Shown here: positions 9,980 to 19,321 of the stretch, piece by piece | Position numbering within the stretch: the stretch's first letter is position 1 | How the letters are laid out: the number at the start of each line of letters is the position of its first letter | NCBI RefSeq assembly: GCF_914768025.1 | Contig: NZ_CAJZCE010000003.1 | Span: 124,001 to 188,000 of the forward strand | DNA: 64,000 nucleotides | DNA from: Snodgrassella gandavensis | GTDB lineage: Bacteria; Pseudomonadota; Gammaproteobacteria; Burkholderiales; Neisseriaceae | Reading direction: 5' to 3' | Translations under genes and position numbers: made by a program | Notes under the pieces: model-generated | The model's database searches: none | What the model saw: only the letters and a program-made list of their open reading frames with translations | Told to the model about the DNA's origin: nothing

Positions 9980-10016
9980 CAGGGCAAAACCGTAAACAGT
10001 TTTGCCCTGTTTTTAT
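9980..10016 (+). terminator. Rho-independent terminator of autotransporter 2
   Basis: The stem CAGGGCAAAAC/GTTTTGCCCTG is followed by TTTTTATTT, a duplicate of the terminator at 4729. The AGCAGTGGCTGT hairpin precedes it at about 9938-9966. Confidence 0.9.
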
Positions 10017-10138
10017 TTATATAATTAACTAAGATTACCTTTGGAAAGCTGGCTTAAGCTTCTATGCAGGTATGCAGGTAAATAGATATATTCAGGCAAC
10101 AATCACGCTAAAGCAATACAGCCACAAACCCTTGAAAT

Positions 10139-10173
10139 GAAAAGCCCCACAAAGCCAAAAACTTTGTGGGGCT
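10139..10173 (-). terminator. Rho-independent terminator of ahpF
   Basis: The stem AGCCCCACAAAG (10143-10154) pairs with CTTTGTGGGGCT (10162-10173). On the minus strand it is followed by TTTTC. It lies 17 nt after the ahpF stop. Confidence 0.9.
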
Positions 10174-10189
10174 AGTTATTAAAACAAGC

Positions 10190-11758
10190 TTATTGAGGTG
10201 CGCTGGTACGAATCAGATAATCAAAAGCACTTAATGCTGCTTTAGCACCCTCACCTGCGGCAATAATAATCTGCTTGTATGGTACATTGGTGCAGTCACC
10301 GGCAGCAAATACACCTGGGACATTGGTTTTACCATGGGCATCAATCACAATTTCATGCATTGGTTCAGTTAACTCAACTGTGCCCTGCAAAAAGCCGGTA
10401 TTAGGTAACAGACCAATCTGCACAAATATTCCTTCCAGTGCCAGATGCTGTTCTGCACTACTTAACCGATCCAGATAATTCAGGCCACTGACCTTGCCAT
10501 CAGCACCGGTAACTTCCGTCGTTTGAGCATTGCGAATAACCTTTACATTTGGCAAGCTGTGCAGCTTGTGCTGCAATACCTCATCTGCACGCAATTTATC
10601 GGAAAATTCCAACAAGGTAACACTTTTAACCAAGCCGGCCAGATCAATAGCTGCTTCCACTCCGGAATTGCCCCCGCCAATCACAGCCACATCCTTACCT
10701 TTGAATAATGGGCCATCACAATGCGGGCAATAAGTCACCCCTTTAGTGCGATATTCCTGCTCGCCAGGCACATTCATCGAACGCCAGCGCGCACCGGTAG
10801 ACAGAATCACACTACGCGATTTCACAACAGCACCGCTTTCTGTATGCACCTCAATCAATCCACCTTTGCTGGTAGCTGGAATCAGCGCGCTGACTTTTTG
10901 CAGATTCATAATATCCACATCATAACTGCGCACATGACTTTCCAGATCACGGGCAAAACGCGGGCCATCGGTACGCAAAACTGAAATGTAATTTTCAATA
11001 TCCATCGTATCCAGTACCTGCCCGCCAAAGCGTTCGGCTATAATACCGGTACGGATTCCTTTACGCGCGGCATACACCGCTGCTGCTGCACCGGCGGGCC
11101 CTCCACCTACAACCAGTACATCAAAAGGTTCTTTTGCATTCAGCGCCTCAACGGCATCATTAGCAGCATTGCTGTCCAGTTTTGCTACAATTTCAGCCAA
11201 CTCCATCCGTCCCTGACCAAAAGGCTCGCCATTCAGAAACACTGCCGGTACGCCCATAATCTGTTTTGCTTCAACTTCGTCCTGAAACAGAGCACCATCA
11301 ATAGCAGTATGGCTAATATTCGGATTAAGAATAGCCATCAGATTTAATGCCTGAATCACATCCGGGCAATTATGACAGGTAATAGAATAATAGGTTTCAA
11401 AATGAAAACTACCTTGCAGATTCTTTATCTGTTGCTGTAAAGATTCCGCCTCTTTGGAGGGGTGGCCACCCGCCTGTAGTAAAGCCAGCACCAGTGAGCT
11501 GAATTCATGCCCCATCGGATTACCGGCAAAAACCAGACCAGTATGCATACCAGGATTGGTAATTTCAAAAGAAGGTTTACGCTCAGACTGGCCATCAGTC
11601 CGCAGGCTAACTTTATCACTCAGCGCTTCCACTTCCTGTAACAGTGCCAACATGTCGCGAGCACCTGCACTATCGTTAAGCGTAGCAATGATTTCAACCG
11701 GTCTGGTTACATATTCCAAATAAGCTTTTAATTGGCTTTTCAGGGTGTCGTCTAACAT
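10190..11758 (-). CDS. ahpF: Alkyl hydroperoxide reductase subunit F
   Basis: A 522-residue flavoprotein disulfide reductase that passes electrons from NADH to AhpC for peroxide reduction in the cytoplasm. The order matches AhpF: an N-terminal double-thioredoxin-fold domain with a CxxC (C128-H-N-C131), an FAD-binding GGGPAG (218-223), the thioredoxin-reductase-type CxxC in YCPHCDG (C343, C346), an NADH-binding GGGNSG (360-365), and a C-terminal FAD-contact GVFAAGDC. Length equals the family norm. It lies 155 nt downstream of ahpC on the same strand, with a strong hairpin terminator between, so ahpF is probably expressed at a lower level by read-through or from its own promoter. Confidence 0.97.
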   Translation of the reverse strand: MLDDTLKSQLKAYLEYVTRPVEIIATLNDSAGARDMLALLQEVEALSDKVSLRTDGQSERKPSFEITNPGMHTGLVFAGNPMGHEFSSLVLALLQAGGHPSKEAESLQQQIKNLQGSFHFETYYSITCHNCPDVIQALNLMAILNPNISHTAIDGALFQDEVEAKQIMGVPAVFLNGEPFGQGRMELAEIVAKLDSNAANDAVEALNAKEPFDVLVVGGGPAGAAAAVYAARKGIRTGIIAERFGGQVLDTMDIENYISVLRTDGPRFARDLESHVRSYDVDIMNLQKVSALIPATSKGGLIEVHTESGAVVKSRSVILSTGARWRSMNVPGEQEYRTKGVTYCPHCDGPLFKGKDVAVIGGGNSGVEAAIDLAGLVKSVTLLEFSDKLRADEVLQHKLHSLPNVKVIRNAQTTEVTGADGKVSGLNYLDRLSSAEQHLALEGIFVQIGLLPNTGFLQGTVELTEPMHEIVIDAHGKTNVPGVFAAGDCTNVPYKQIIIAAGEGAKAALSAFDYLIRTSAPQ

Positions 11759-11827
11759 ATTACAGCTCCGTTACATTAATATTAACAATCGATATTCTAT
11801 TTTTGATAGCCTGTATTTTTATCTTAC

Positions 11828-11862
11828 TAAAAAGCCCGGATACCGCAGCCGGTATCCGGGCT
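11828..11862 (-). terminator. Terminator between ahpC and ahpF
   Basis: The stem AGCCCGGATACCG (11833-11845) pairs with CGGTATCCGGGCT (11850-11862) over a 4-nt loop. On the minus strand it runs into TTTTTAG. A 13-bp GC-rich stem predicts strong termination after ahpC. Confidence 0.9.
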
Positions 11863-11913
11863 GAATGGCTGTTATTTAACAGCAAAAATAGTGATGTGTG
11901 TGTTTAAGTGTTA

Positions 11914-12480
11914 TTAGATTTTACCAACCAGCTCAAGAGAAGGAGCCAGAGTTTTGTCGCCTTCTTTCCATTTAGCTGGGCAAACTTCACCCGGATGAGA
12001 GGCCACATATTGTGCAGCTTTAACTTTACGTACCAGATCAGCAGCTTCACGGCCGATACCTTCGGCTGTTACTTCCACGCTCTGGATAATGCCTTGCGGG
12101 TCAACCAAAAAGGTAGCACGGTCAGCAGAGCCCTGACCTTCACGCAGCACACCAAAATTGGTAGCCAGCGTGGCATTGCGGTCACCCAGCATAAAATATT
12201 TGATTTTAGCAATGGTTTCTGAAGCATCGTGCCAAGCTTTATGAGTGAAATGGGTATCTGTAGATACAGAGTAAACTTCCACACCCAGCTTTTGCAATTC
12301 TTCGTAGTGGTCAGCCAGATCACCTAATTCAGTAGGACAAACAAAAGTGAAGTCGGCTGGATAGAAAAAGAATACAGACCATTTACCTTTAACGTCAGCA
12401 TCGCTGATGTCTACAAATTTACCATCATGAAAAGCAGTAGTATTGAATGGTTTGATTTCAGTATTAACGTTGGCAACCAT
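11914..12480 (-). CDS. ahpC: Alkyl hydroperoxide reductase subunit C (peroxiredoxin)
   Basis: A 188-residue typical 2-Cys peroxiredoxin of the AhpC/Prx1 class that reduces H2O2, organic hydroperoxides and peroxynitrite. The peroxidatic cysteine is C48 in FTFVCPTE; the resolving cysteine is C167 in GEVCPAKW. Length and termini match the bacterial AhpC family. A good ribosome site (AAGGAG) lies upstream of the ATG. It is followed on the same strand by its reductase ahpF, with an intervening terminator. I looked for a clear OxyR site upstream and did not find a convincing one. Confidence 0.98.
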   Translation of the reverse strand: MVANVNTEIKPFNTTAFHDGKFVDISDADVKGKWSVFFFYPADFTFVCPTELGDLADHYEELQKLGVEVYSVSTDTHFTHKAWHDASETIAKIKYFMLGDRNATLATNFGVLREGQGSADRATFLVDPQGIIQSVEVTAEGIGREAADLVRKVKAAQYVASHPGEVCPAKWKEGDKTLAPSLELVGKI

Positions 12481-12935
12481 GAAGTATCTCCTTGAATGTA
12501 ACAGGTTGAATTAAGTAATGCATGTATAGTACACAAGTTCACATCATAAATATAATCAAATGATTTTATACAACCCATAGTTTTTATTTAACACAAAAAA
12601 CAAATGTTTATAAATTCACTTTAAACAAATAGCTAATATTCCCGCAAAAAAGCCGCTAAATAACATTTTAGTGCCGGCAACGACAACCTCACATAAGCAG
12701 ACATACCGCTACAAATACAGAGATAGCTTAGTAATAGCAAAATTAAAAAAGCCCTTTTCCAGCCATCCAGCCTAATTTGCCTGAACAATTTATTCAGACT
12801 AACATACAGACTTAATCCAAAAACCGATTACACATTATTTTTATTGATACTGTTTATTAAAACCAGCAGAGATTGTTTTCCTTTTATCCATATCAACCCG
12901 ACACTGCTACCGAGCACTTGCAGCAGAGGTATCCC
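12481..12935. other. Divergent spacer between ahpC and the YjdF-like gene
   Basis: About 455 nt of AT-rich DNA carries the divergent promoters of ahpC (minus) and the downstream membrane protein (plus). A CTAT-n7-ATAA-like half pattern near 12560-12580 faintly recalls an OxyR site but is too weak to call. No RNA gene or ORF is supported. Confidence 0.4.
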
Positions 12936-13559
12936 ATGAAAACCCATATTCTGCAATTGATAATTTTTATAATAGTATTACTTTGGTCTGCTTATCGGCC
13001 ACATGACTATCCAACCTGGTGTCTGGAAGTTTTTCCCGCAATAATGGGCGTAGCGATACTGACATACACATATACACGTTTTCGCTTCAGTAACCTGCTG
13101 TACTGGGTAGTATTAATTCATGCAATCGTACTGCTTATTGGCGGACATTACACTTATGCTGAAGAACCGGTTTTCAATTACCTGCGCAGCTTATTTGACT
13201 GGTCACGCAATAATTACGACAAACTCGGGCATTTTTTTCAGGGTTTCTCACCGGCCATCATCGCCAGCGAATTACTCTGGCGCTTACAGATTGTGCGCCG
13301 CCGCGGCTGGGTAGTTTTTTTAAGCGGCTGTATCTGTATGGCCATTAGTGCCATCTATGAGCTGTTTGAATGGCTGGTAGCCGAAATCAGTAATCAGCAA
13401 GCACTTACTTTTCTTGGAACACAGGGCGATGTGTGGGACACACAGCAAGACATGCTGTGGTGCCTGATTGGCTGTAGCAGCATGCTAGCTTATCTGTATC
13501 GCAGCAAACAGCACTTACAACAGGCAGCCACAGAAAACAGCGCGCACCAGAACAAATAG
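12936..13559 (+). CDS. YjdF/DUF2238-family inner membrane protein
   Basis: A 207-residue protein from the ATG at 12936, chosen because AGAGG lies 8 nt upstream; an in-frame ATG at 12873 would add a non-hydrophobic 21-residue extension. About six hydrophobic segments cover most of the length. The conserved block YDKLGHFFQGF, followed by a YELFEW motif and a late DVWDTQQDM segment, is typical of the DUF2238 (YjdF) family of polytopic inner membrane proteins. Function in that family is not established. It stands alone between ahpC and a small membrane protein on the other strand. Confidence 0.8.
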   Translation: MKTHILQLIIFIIVLLWSAYRPHDYPTWCLEVFPAIMGVAILTYTYTRFRFSNLLYWVVLIHAIVLLIGGHYTYAEEPVFNYLRSLFDWSRNNYDKLGHFFQGFSPAIIASELLWRLQIVRRRGWVVFLSGCICMAISAIYELFEWLVAEISNQQALTFLGTQGDVWDTQQDMLWCLIGCSSMLAYLYRSKQHLQQAATENSAHQNK

Positions 13560-13657
13560 TGAATCTGATTACCCTCTGTCAGCCACAGCAAAATTGATAC
13601 ATCAATCTACAAAAGCAGCTTGGTACAAAAGCTGCTTTCTCCAAATATACCGGCAAA

Positions 13658-13945
13658 TCATACCGATACAGATACTGTTTTTTCCAGCTTAATTTTTATT
13701 TCATTGATATCTTCTTCAAATATCATAATCACCCCCAGATAGGCCATACCAAACATCATGGCCGTGATAAATGAACTGGCAATTGCCATTACATTCATCC
13801 ACAGCAAACCTAAGGCAAATACCAGAAAACACAAGACAAAAATAACATTGAAATAGAATTTTACCCTTTTAAATTTTTGTTCCTTCTGTGCTAGCTGCAC
13901 CCTTAATTCATTACCGGCTGTTGCAGATTCAGTAGTTTGGTTCAT
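13658..13945 (-). CDS. Small two-helix membrane protein, unknown
   Basis: A 95-residue product if translation starts at the ATG at 13945, which has GGAG 9 nt upstream; a longer frame opens at 13978. A charged N-terminal part (about 1-33, Q/K/E-rich) is followed by two hydrophobic segments (about 34-55 and 57-77, FNVIFVLCFLVFALG and FITAMMFGMAYLGVIMIF), then an acidic/basic tail. I do not recognise the family. No partner gene is obvious. Confidence 0.55.
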   Translation of the reverse strand: MNQTTESATAGNELRVQLAQKEQKFKRVKFYFNVIFVLCFLVFALGLLWMNVMAIASSFITAMMFGMAYLGVIMIFEEDINEIKIKLEKTVSVSV

Positions 13946-13978
13946 ATATTCAAACTCCAGCAAATGTAAAGATAACAA

Positions 13979-14349
13979 ATATTATTGTAATGATTAATAG
14001 CTTAACAGCACTATTTTAACTTATATCATCATTCAGAATGAAGCACTATTTTTAGCATAAATACGATTAAAAATAGCTTAAAAAATATCTTAAGAGTGCA
14101 TACCCGTCTGATATACACATACACCAGCATAAAATATCTGCCTGTATAAACATTAACTCCCTTATAGTAATTTTACATTAAAATGCATATAGATAAAATT
14201 GATACTTAGCCATCAGAAACACACCCTATAATTAATCTTATAAATAAAATTTAGCTTAAACAATGCCTCCCACAGCCATAATCACTTGCAACCCACTTTA
14301 CAGAAACCCCGTAAAACAGCTATTAGCCATAACGACCAAATCACATATA
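13979..14349. other. AT-rich spacer, no feature seen
   Basis: About 370 nt lie between the small membrane protein and the sspB terminator. There is no credible coding frame; the long plus-strand frame from 14286 runs over the terminator and antisense to sspB and has no family resemblance. Confidence 0.4.
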
Positions 14350-14385
14350 AAAAAGGACTAAAATCAGCAGATTTCAGCCCTTTTT
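14350..14385 (-). terminator. Terminator of the sspA-sspB operon
   Basis: A 16-bp stem forms between 14350-14365 and 14370-14385. Read on the minus strand it pairs completely (two G-U) and ends in five U. It lies about 50 nt after the sspB stop. Confidence 0.8.
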
Positions 14386-14434
14386 ATATAATTTCCCCGC
14401 GCCTCAGGAATAAAACCTACCCGAGAAAAATCAG

Positions 14435-14878
14435 CTATTTGACAATTTTCAGTCCCTTTTTGCCACCAGATTTACCCTTATATTCCACGGATTTACTCTC
14501 TGCGGCATTCTCAGATTCTGCTGCTTTATCGGCTTCAGTTATCGGCGGCGCATCATCATCAATAAGCGGCTCCACCTCAAAACCCATGCCCTCACCGGTT
14601 TCTCGGGCAAAAAGAGTGATGACATGGCCAACCGGAATCCAGATATCATGAGATACACCATTAAAACGGGCAGCAAAATTAACCCACTCATTATCAATAT
14701 TCAGATTGTGCGCGGCAGCCGCTCCGATATTGAGTACAATCTCATTATCACGTACATACTGACGGGGCACGCAGGTTTTATCATTTACCCACGCAACAAT
14801 GTGCGGCGTATAACCACTGTCCAGCGCCCATTGATATAATGCACGCAAAATATACGGTTTGGTACTTAGCTTGCTCAT
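14435..14878 (-). CDS. sspB: ClpXP protease specificity-enhancing factor SspB
   Basis: A 147-residue adaptor that delivers ssrA-tagged proteins to ClpXP. The N-terminal substrate-binding fold is clear (STKPYILRALYQWALDSG, then HIVAWVND and VLNIGAAAAHNL). An acidic/linker region follows, then a basic C-terminal tail resembling the ClpX-docking peptide (GKKGLKIVK). The gene lies 25 nt downstream of sspA, as in many proteobacteria, with GGAGAAGG before the ATG. Confidence 0.93.
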   Translation of the reverse strand: MSKLSTKPYILRALYQWALDSGYTPHIVAWVNDKTCVPRQYVRDNEIVLNIGAAAAHNLNIDNEWVNFAARFNGVSHDIWIPVGHVITLFARETGEGMGFEVEPLIDDDAPPITEADKAAESENAAESKSVEYKGKSGGKKGLKIVK

Positions 14879-14903
14879 TGCCTTCTCCCCTTATCAAGAT
14901 TGT

Positions 14904-15509
14904 TTAACGGCGCATTGCCTTTTCTGCAGGCGTTAATGCATCAATAAACGCCTCACGCTGGAAAATACGTTCAGCATATTTCAGCAAAGGTGCAGTTGAT
15001 TTCGGCAGCTTAATATCATAGTGGTCCAAACGCCATAAGAGCGGAGCCAGAGCCACATCAATCATAGAGAAATCATCACCAATGATGTATTTATTTTTAC
15101 TGAATGCCGGTGCCAGCATAGTTAAGCCTTGAGTAATCGCTTCGCGGGCTTTATTCATATCCTTATTACTGGATTCAGGATTTTCCAGCACCAGAACATG
15201 ACTGAACAATTCCTTTTCCAGACGATACAGTACCAGACGGCCACGGCCACGCATAATCGGGTCAGCCGGCATCAACTGCGGATGAGGAAAACGTTCATCA
15301 ATATACTCGTTAATAATATTGGATTCATATAGAATCAGGTCACGTTCAACCAGTACAGGCACCTGATTATATGGATTCATTATAGCCAAGTCTTCTGGCT
15401 TGTTGTAAACGTCTACATCCTTGATTTCAAAATCCATGCCTTTTTCATACAGGACAAAGCTGCAACGCTGACTAAACGGGCAAGTCATACCCGCATATAA
15501 TGTCATCAT
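14904..15509 (-). CDS. sspA: Stringent starvation protein A (GST-fold RNA polymerase-associated)
   Basis: A 201-residue protein from the ATG at 15509 (GGGA upstream); the frame opens at 15542 but the extra 11 residues are not family-like. An N-terminal thioredoxin-like GST domain (MTLYAGMTCPFSQR, then NPYNQVPVLVERD and LYESNIINEYIDERFPHPQLMP) and a C-terminal all-helical GST domain are present. In proteobacteria SspA binds RNA polymerase in stationary phase and stress. It is first gene of an operon with sspB. Confidence 0.93.
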   Translation of the reverse strand: MMTLYAGMTCPFSQRCSFVLYEKGMDFEIKDVDVYNKPEDLAIMNPYNQVPVLVERDLILYESNIINEYIDERFPHPQLMPADPIMRGRGRLVLYRLEKELFSHVLVLENPESSNKDMNKAREAITQGLTMLAPAFSKNKYIIGDDFSMIDVALAPLLWRLDHYDIKLPKSTAPLLKYAERIFQREAFIDALTPAEKAMRR

Positions 15510-15669
15510 AATCAATTTCCCAAGATTACTGTATAATATCAATACAGTGTAGTGTCTAAATTACCCAATTATAGACAAATGACTCTATTTTTACCAGAAA
15601 AATAGCTTAAACTTATGTTTATTAAAAATTTTTCCTGATAATTATAATAATTATTCATACAATGACGGC

Positions 15670-16425
15670 TTAAGCCGGATTGAGTTCATCAAAAAACTGT
15701 TGCCTGATGCCAAACTGCTCGGCCACAGCAAAAGCAAGTGCCTGTATACCGTAGCGCTCCGTGGCATGATGCCCTGCAGCAATAAACACCACCCCGCATT
15801 CCTGTGCCAGATGATATTGTGGTTCAGAAACCTCACCCGTAATAAACGCATCCACGCCGGCATCAATCGCATACTGAAAAAAGCCCTGACCACCACCAGT
15901 GCACCATGCCAGCCTACGTACCGGCTGCTGCGCATCGGCACATAAAAGCATCGGCACCCGGCCAAGACTAAGCTCAAGTTGCCCTGCCAGCTCAAGCGCA
16001 GATTGCGGATGCGCCAATGTACCATACTGCACCAGATTCTGCTCCCCGCCACAACCATCAATCTGCCAACCCAAACGCCGTGCCAGCTGCACATTATTGC
16101 CCCATTGCTGATGCGCATCCAGTGGCAGATGGTAGCCAACCAGATTGATGTCATTACCTAACAATGTCTGAATACGGCGTTTTTTCCAGCCAGTAATCGC
16201 TGCGACTTCATTTTTCCAGAACATACCATGATGTACCAGCAACATATCAGCCTGCTGCGCTACAGCAAAATCAATAGCAGCCTGACTGGCCGTTACCGCA
16301 CAAACAATACTATTAACCTCATCCCTGCCCTCTACCTGCAATCCATTCGGGCTAAAATCACGAAACTGGGCTATAGCAAGCTGCTGAGCACACCAATCTA
16401 GAATTTCTTTTCTCTTGGCCATCAT
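15670..16425 (-). CDS. NIF3-like dinuclear metal-centre protein (YbgI family)
   Basis: A 251-residue NIF3/YbgI-family protein. The family forms toroidal hexamers with a di-metal site; its precise reaction is not settled (a GTP cyclohydrolase I type 2 label is often used). Metal-ligand signatures are visible: H65-H66 in LLVHHGMFW, YHLPLDAH (H99, D103, H105) and the late GHHATERYG. An AAAGGA site precedes the start. It sits immediately left of the FrpD-like array, in opposite orientation, and is likely unrelated to it. Confidence 0.88.
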   Translation of the reverse strand: MMAKRKEILDWCAQQLAIAQFRDFSPNGLQVEGRDEVNSIVCAVTASQAAIDFAVAQQADMLLVHHGMFWKNEVAAITGWKKRRIQTLLGNDINLVGYHLPLDAHQQWGNNVQLARRLGWQIDGCGGEQNLVQYGTLAHPQSALELAGQLELSLGRVPMLLCADAQQPVRRLAWCTGGGQGFFQYAIDAGVDAFITGEVSEPQYHLAQECGVVFIAAGHHATERYGIQALAFAVAEQFGIRQQFFDELNPA

Positions 16426-16589
16426 TTTCCTTTAATCATGCTTGATCAGATTAAACATACCATTTATATTTTTCTGATAATAGCATTAGCCTGATCCAAA
16501 CCGGCATATTTTATATTCATGCTTTACTATGCAGCCTGTTATGTATATTACAGATAGCCCTTTACCTTACCAAATCAACACTCATTAAG

Positions 16590-16964
16590 CTCCAGATATA
16601 CAGTTTAGTATTGTCTATACCCTTTTATACTTCAAGATTTTTGCATTACATGCATAAAGCAGTTGAACATGGCTATTTTGCCGATGCACTGATTGATATT
16701 TATAAACATAATAAAAGCCTGCTGGATCATCTGGAAATTGTTCAAGGCTTTATCGAAAACAATAACCGTATTCTGGATTATATTCATCAGCATAATAAAG
16801 TAATTAACTCACAATTAAATATTCAAAACTCATTCACCAACAATGTTATAGTCATGAATAAAATAGCAAGTTTTAAGCACATTAATCTAAAACATAGCCA
16901 TTTAATTAAAATAGCCAATAATATATTTAAACAACTAGATTACTATTTTCATGTATTAATTTAG
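16590..16964 (+). pseudogene. 5'-truncated FrpD-like copy (copy 0 of the array)
   Basis: From about 16590 the plus strand encodes the last 70 or so residues of the FrpD-like family (QIYSL, then FADALIDIYKHN, LLDHLEIVQGFIENNN and LDYIHQHNKVIN). It lacks the signal peptide and the first three quarters. The family stop codon is lost: TCA follows the terminal Asn at about 16812, and the frame runs on to 16964 through former spacer. An ORF could begin at 16611, but the product would have no signal or core fold. The spacing to copy 1 matches the array period, so this is the eroded left end of the tandem array. Confidence 0.85.
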
Positions 16965-16989
16965 CCATATAAATCAATACATCATATGC

Positions 16990-17018
16990 TTGCCATAGTT
17001 AAAAATTAACGCTATATT
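16990..17018 (+). promoter_or_regulatory. Promoter of lipoprotein copy 1
   Basis: TTGCCA (16990-16995), 17 bp, TATATT (17013-17018), 84 nt before the ATG. Unlike the later copies it has no TTGAT-N4-ATCAA palindrome upstream, because the spacer is rearranged there. Confidence 0.6.
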
Positions 17019-17102
17019 ATAGTTAAAAAGTGTTAATTTATGCCATTAAAGCGCGGAGAGGAATATTTAATCCGCTGAAATTTAATTTGCAAAGGTAGCA
17101 AG

Positions 17103-17921
17103 ATGAAACGATGGTTGTGTATTTTGATTCTGTGCTTAACCAGCTGCATTGATGGGCGCAGTGAAGAAGAAAAAAACAAACAATTACAGGATAAATTAGC
17201 AATGAAAGATACCACTGAAATTACGGTTTTGATTCCATCTATAGTTTCAAATAAAAAACTGGCGATTACTCTACCACGCTGCCAGTTTGGCTTTAGTATC
17301 AAAAATGAAATTATTGATGGAAAAGTGGAGCAAATAGGAGCATCAATTATATTTCCTTTACCCACTTTCTCCGGCTTTCCCAATGACGAAGATGCACTTC
17401 ATCAATGCCCTGATTTTTCCAGACCAGTAGCTGGCTTAAGTATAGCACCGCTGTATACTAACCCTAAAAGAACCGAATTGGAATATAGCAATTACTGGTT
17501 CAAACAGCAAAGTTATCAATATGCAGTAAAAGAACAGAAAAATAATCAGACACTGTATCGTGTTGGTATTGCCGGAAAGCTAACCATTTTTGCTAATCAA
17601 TCTGATAAAAATCAGCAAGATATCAGCATTGAATTCTGGCCTTTTGATGCAAAGGATGAAAGTGACTCCTACCCTCACCAGACTGATATTTATTCTGTAT
17701 TAGATAAAGAATTTAGCGTTGCTTATACGGTGTATTCCTCAAGATATCTACATGGGAAGCATAAACCATTGCCAAATCAGTGGTATTTTGCTGATGCTTT
17801 AATTGATATTTATAAACATAATGAAAGCCTGCTGGATCATCCGGAAATTGTCCAAGGCTTTATCGAAAACAATAACTGCATTCTGGATTATATTCATCAA
17901 CACAGTAAGGTCGTTAACTAA
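17103..17921 (+). CDS. FrpD-like outer-membrane lipoprotein, copy 1
   Basis: A 272-residue lipoprotein. The signal peptide MKRWLCILILCLTSC ends in a lipobox with C15 as lipidation site; Ile at +2 fits outer-membrane sorting. Two further conserved cysteines are C60 and C102. Size, lipoprotein nature and position before a FrpC-like RTX gene match Neisseria meningitidis FrpD (about 271 residues), which binds the N-terminal part of FrpC; the orthology is inferred from context and remembered length, not from an alignment. The central block CQFGFSIKNEI and PVAGLSIAPLY is shared only with copy 6. A promoter lies at 16990-17018. Confidence 0.8.
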   Translation: MKRWLCILILCLTSCIDGRSEEEKNKQLQDKLAMKDTTEITVLIPSIVSNKKLAITLPRCQFGFSIKNEIIDGKVEQIGASIIFPLPTFSGFPNDEDALHQCPDFSRPVAGLSIAPLYTNPKRTELEYSNYWFKQQSYQYAVKEQKNNQTLYRVGIAGKLTIFANQSDKNQQDISIEFWPFDAKDESDSYPHQTDIYSVLDKEFSVAYTVYSSRYLHGKHKPLPNQWYFADALIDIYKHNESLLDHPEIVQGFIENNNCILDYIHQHSKVVN

Positions 17922-18052
17922 GGAGCAGTTACATACCGCTTTAATAATATTATGCTTGTTTAGAATAATATTGCTAATTTTTAGCAGATTTCTTGAGAAA
18001 ATCGCTACTCAATTGCGACAGCCAATAATCAATTTTAGGTAATTACTTTCTA

Positions 18053-18066
18053 TTGATATTTATCAA
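18053..18066 (+). promoter_or_regulatory. FNR-type palindrome upstream of copy 2
   Basis: TTGATATTTATCAA fits the FNR consensus TTGAT-N4-ATCAA in both half-sites. Its centre lies about 72 nt upstream of the predicted transcription start, a class I activator distance. Confidence 0.6.
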
Positions 18067-18096
18067 ATTATTTATATAAATCAACACATCATATAC

Positions 18097-18125
18097 TTGC
18101 AGCGGATGAAAATTAACGTTATATT
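18097..18125 (+). promoter_or_regulatory. Promoter of lipoprotein copy 2
   Basis: TTGCAG (18097-18102), 17 bp, TATATT (18120-18125). Same layout as the other copies. Confidence 0.65.
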
Positions 18126-18208
18126 ACATTTAAACACTGTTAATTTATGCTATTAAAGCACAGAGGGACTATTTAATCCGCTGAAATTTAATCTGCAAAG
18201 GTAGCAAA

Positions 18209-19027
18209 ATGAAACGATGGTTGTGTATTTTGATTCTGTGCTTAACCGGCTGTATTGATGGGCGCAGTGAAGAAGAAAAAAACAAACAATTACAGGATAA
18301 ATTAGCAATGAAAGATACCACTGAAATTACGGTTTTGATTCCATCTAAGGTTTCAAGCAAAAAACTGGCGATTACTTTACCACGCTGCTTTTTTGGGCCT
18401 AACTTGAAAAATAAACTTGTTGATGGAAAAGTTGAAGAGAAAGCGGTTAGCATTATGTATCAACTACCTACTTTCTCCGGCTTTCCCAATGATGAAGAGG
18501 CGCTTCATCGATGCCCAGATTTTTCCAAGCCAATTTCCGGTATAGGTATACGACCATTATTTCCCAAAACAAGCAAAAGCGAATTGGAATATGGCAATTA
18601 CTGGTTAAAACAACAATATTACCGATTTTCAGTAAAAGAAAAACGAAATAATCAGGAACTGTACCGTGCTGGTATTGCGGGGAAACTAGCTATATTTTCT
18701 GATCAATCTGATAAAAATCAGCAAGATATCAGCATTGAATTCTGGCCTTTTGATGCAAAGGATGAAAGCGATTCTTATCCTCATCAAACTGATATTCATT
18801 CCGTACTGGATAAGGAATTTGCCTTAGCTTATACAGTGTATTCCTCAAGATATCTGCACGGCAAGCATAAGCCATCGCCAAATCAATGGTATTTTGCTGA
18901 TGCTTTAATTGATATTTATAAACATAATGAAAGCCTGCTGGATCATCCGGAAATTCTCCAAGGCTTTATTGAAAATAATAATCGTATTCTGGATTATATT
19001 CATCAACATAGTAAGGTAGTTAATTAG
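18209..19027 (+). CDS. FrpD-like outer-membrane lipoprotein, copy 2
   Basis: 272 residues, lipobox LTGC with C15. The N-terminal 60 residues and the last 60 are near-identical to copy 1. The block after C60 is of the CFFGPNLKNK type shared with copies 4 and 5, and the following block is PISGIGIRPLFP rather than the PVAGLSIAPLY of copies 1 and 6. The KDESDSYPHQTDIHS segment is shared with copies 1 and 5. The protein therefore looks like a mosaic of family segments. It has its own promoter and an intact FNR-type site. Confidence 0.8.
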   Translation: MKRWLCILILCLTGCIDGRSEEEKNKQLQDKLAMKDTTEITVLIPSKVSSKKLAITLPRCFFGPNLKNKLVDGKVEEKAVSIMYQLPTFSGFPNDEEALHRCPDFSKPISGIGIRPLFPKTSKSELEYGNYWLKQQYYRFSVKEKRNNQELYRAGIAGKLAIFSDQSDKNQQDISIEFWPFDAKDESDSYPHQTDIHSVLDKEFALAYTVYSSRYLHGKHKPSPNQWYFADALIDIYKHNESLLDHPEILQGFIENNNRILDYIHQHSKVVN

Positions 19028-19164
19028 CCAGCAACGCTTATCATCTATCTTTAAAACGACAGTGTGGTTAATTAAAATAATATTGCTAATTCTATACATA
19101 ATTATCCAGAAAATAACTATTCAATTGTGACAGCCAATAATCAATTTTAAACAATTATCTTCTA

Positions 19165-19178
19165 TTGATATATATCAA
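19165..19178 (+). promoter_or_regulatory. FNR-type palindrome upstream of copy 3
   Basis: TTGATATATATCAA, perfect for TTGAT-N4-ATCAA, about 72 nt upstream of the predicted start of transcription. Confidence 0.6.
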
Positions 19179-19209
19179 ATTTACTTATATAAATCAACAT
19201 ATCATATAT

Positions 19210-19237
19210 TTGCAGCATTTTAAATTAACACTATATT
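19210..19237 (+). promoter_or_regulatory. Promoter of lipoprotein copy 3
   Basis: TTGCAG (19210-19215) and TATATT (19232-19237), here with a 16-bp spacer. Confidence 0.6.
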
Positions 19238-19321
19238 ACGGTTAAACACTGTTAATTTATGCTATTAAAGCACAGAAGGGGCTATTTAATCCGCTGAAAT
19301 TTAATCTGCAAAGGTAGCAAA

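Noticed and set aside
12540-12600. OxyR-like site upstream of ahpC
   Set aside because: Only a partial CTAT-n7-ATAA pattern is visible; the full four-element consensus is not met.
14286-14651. Plus-strand frame of 121 residues
   Set aside because: It crosses the sspB terminator and runs antisense to sspB; no family resemblance.
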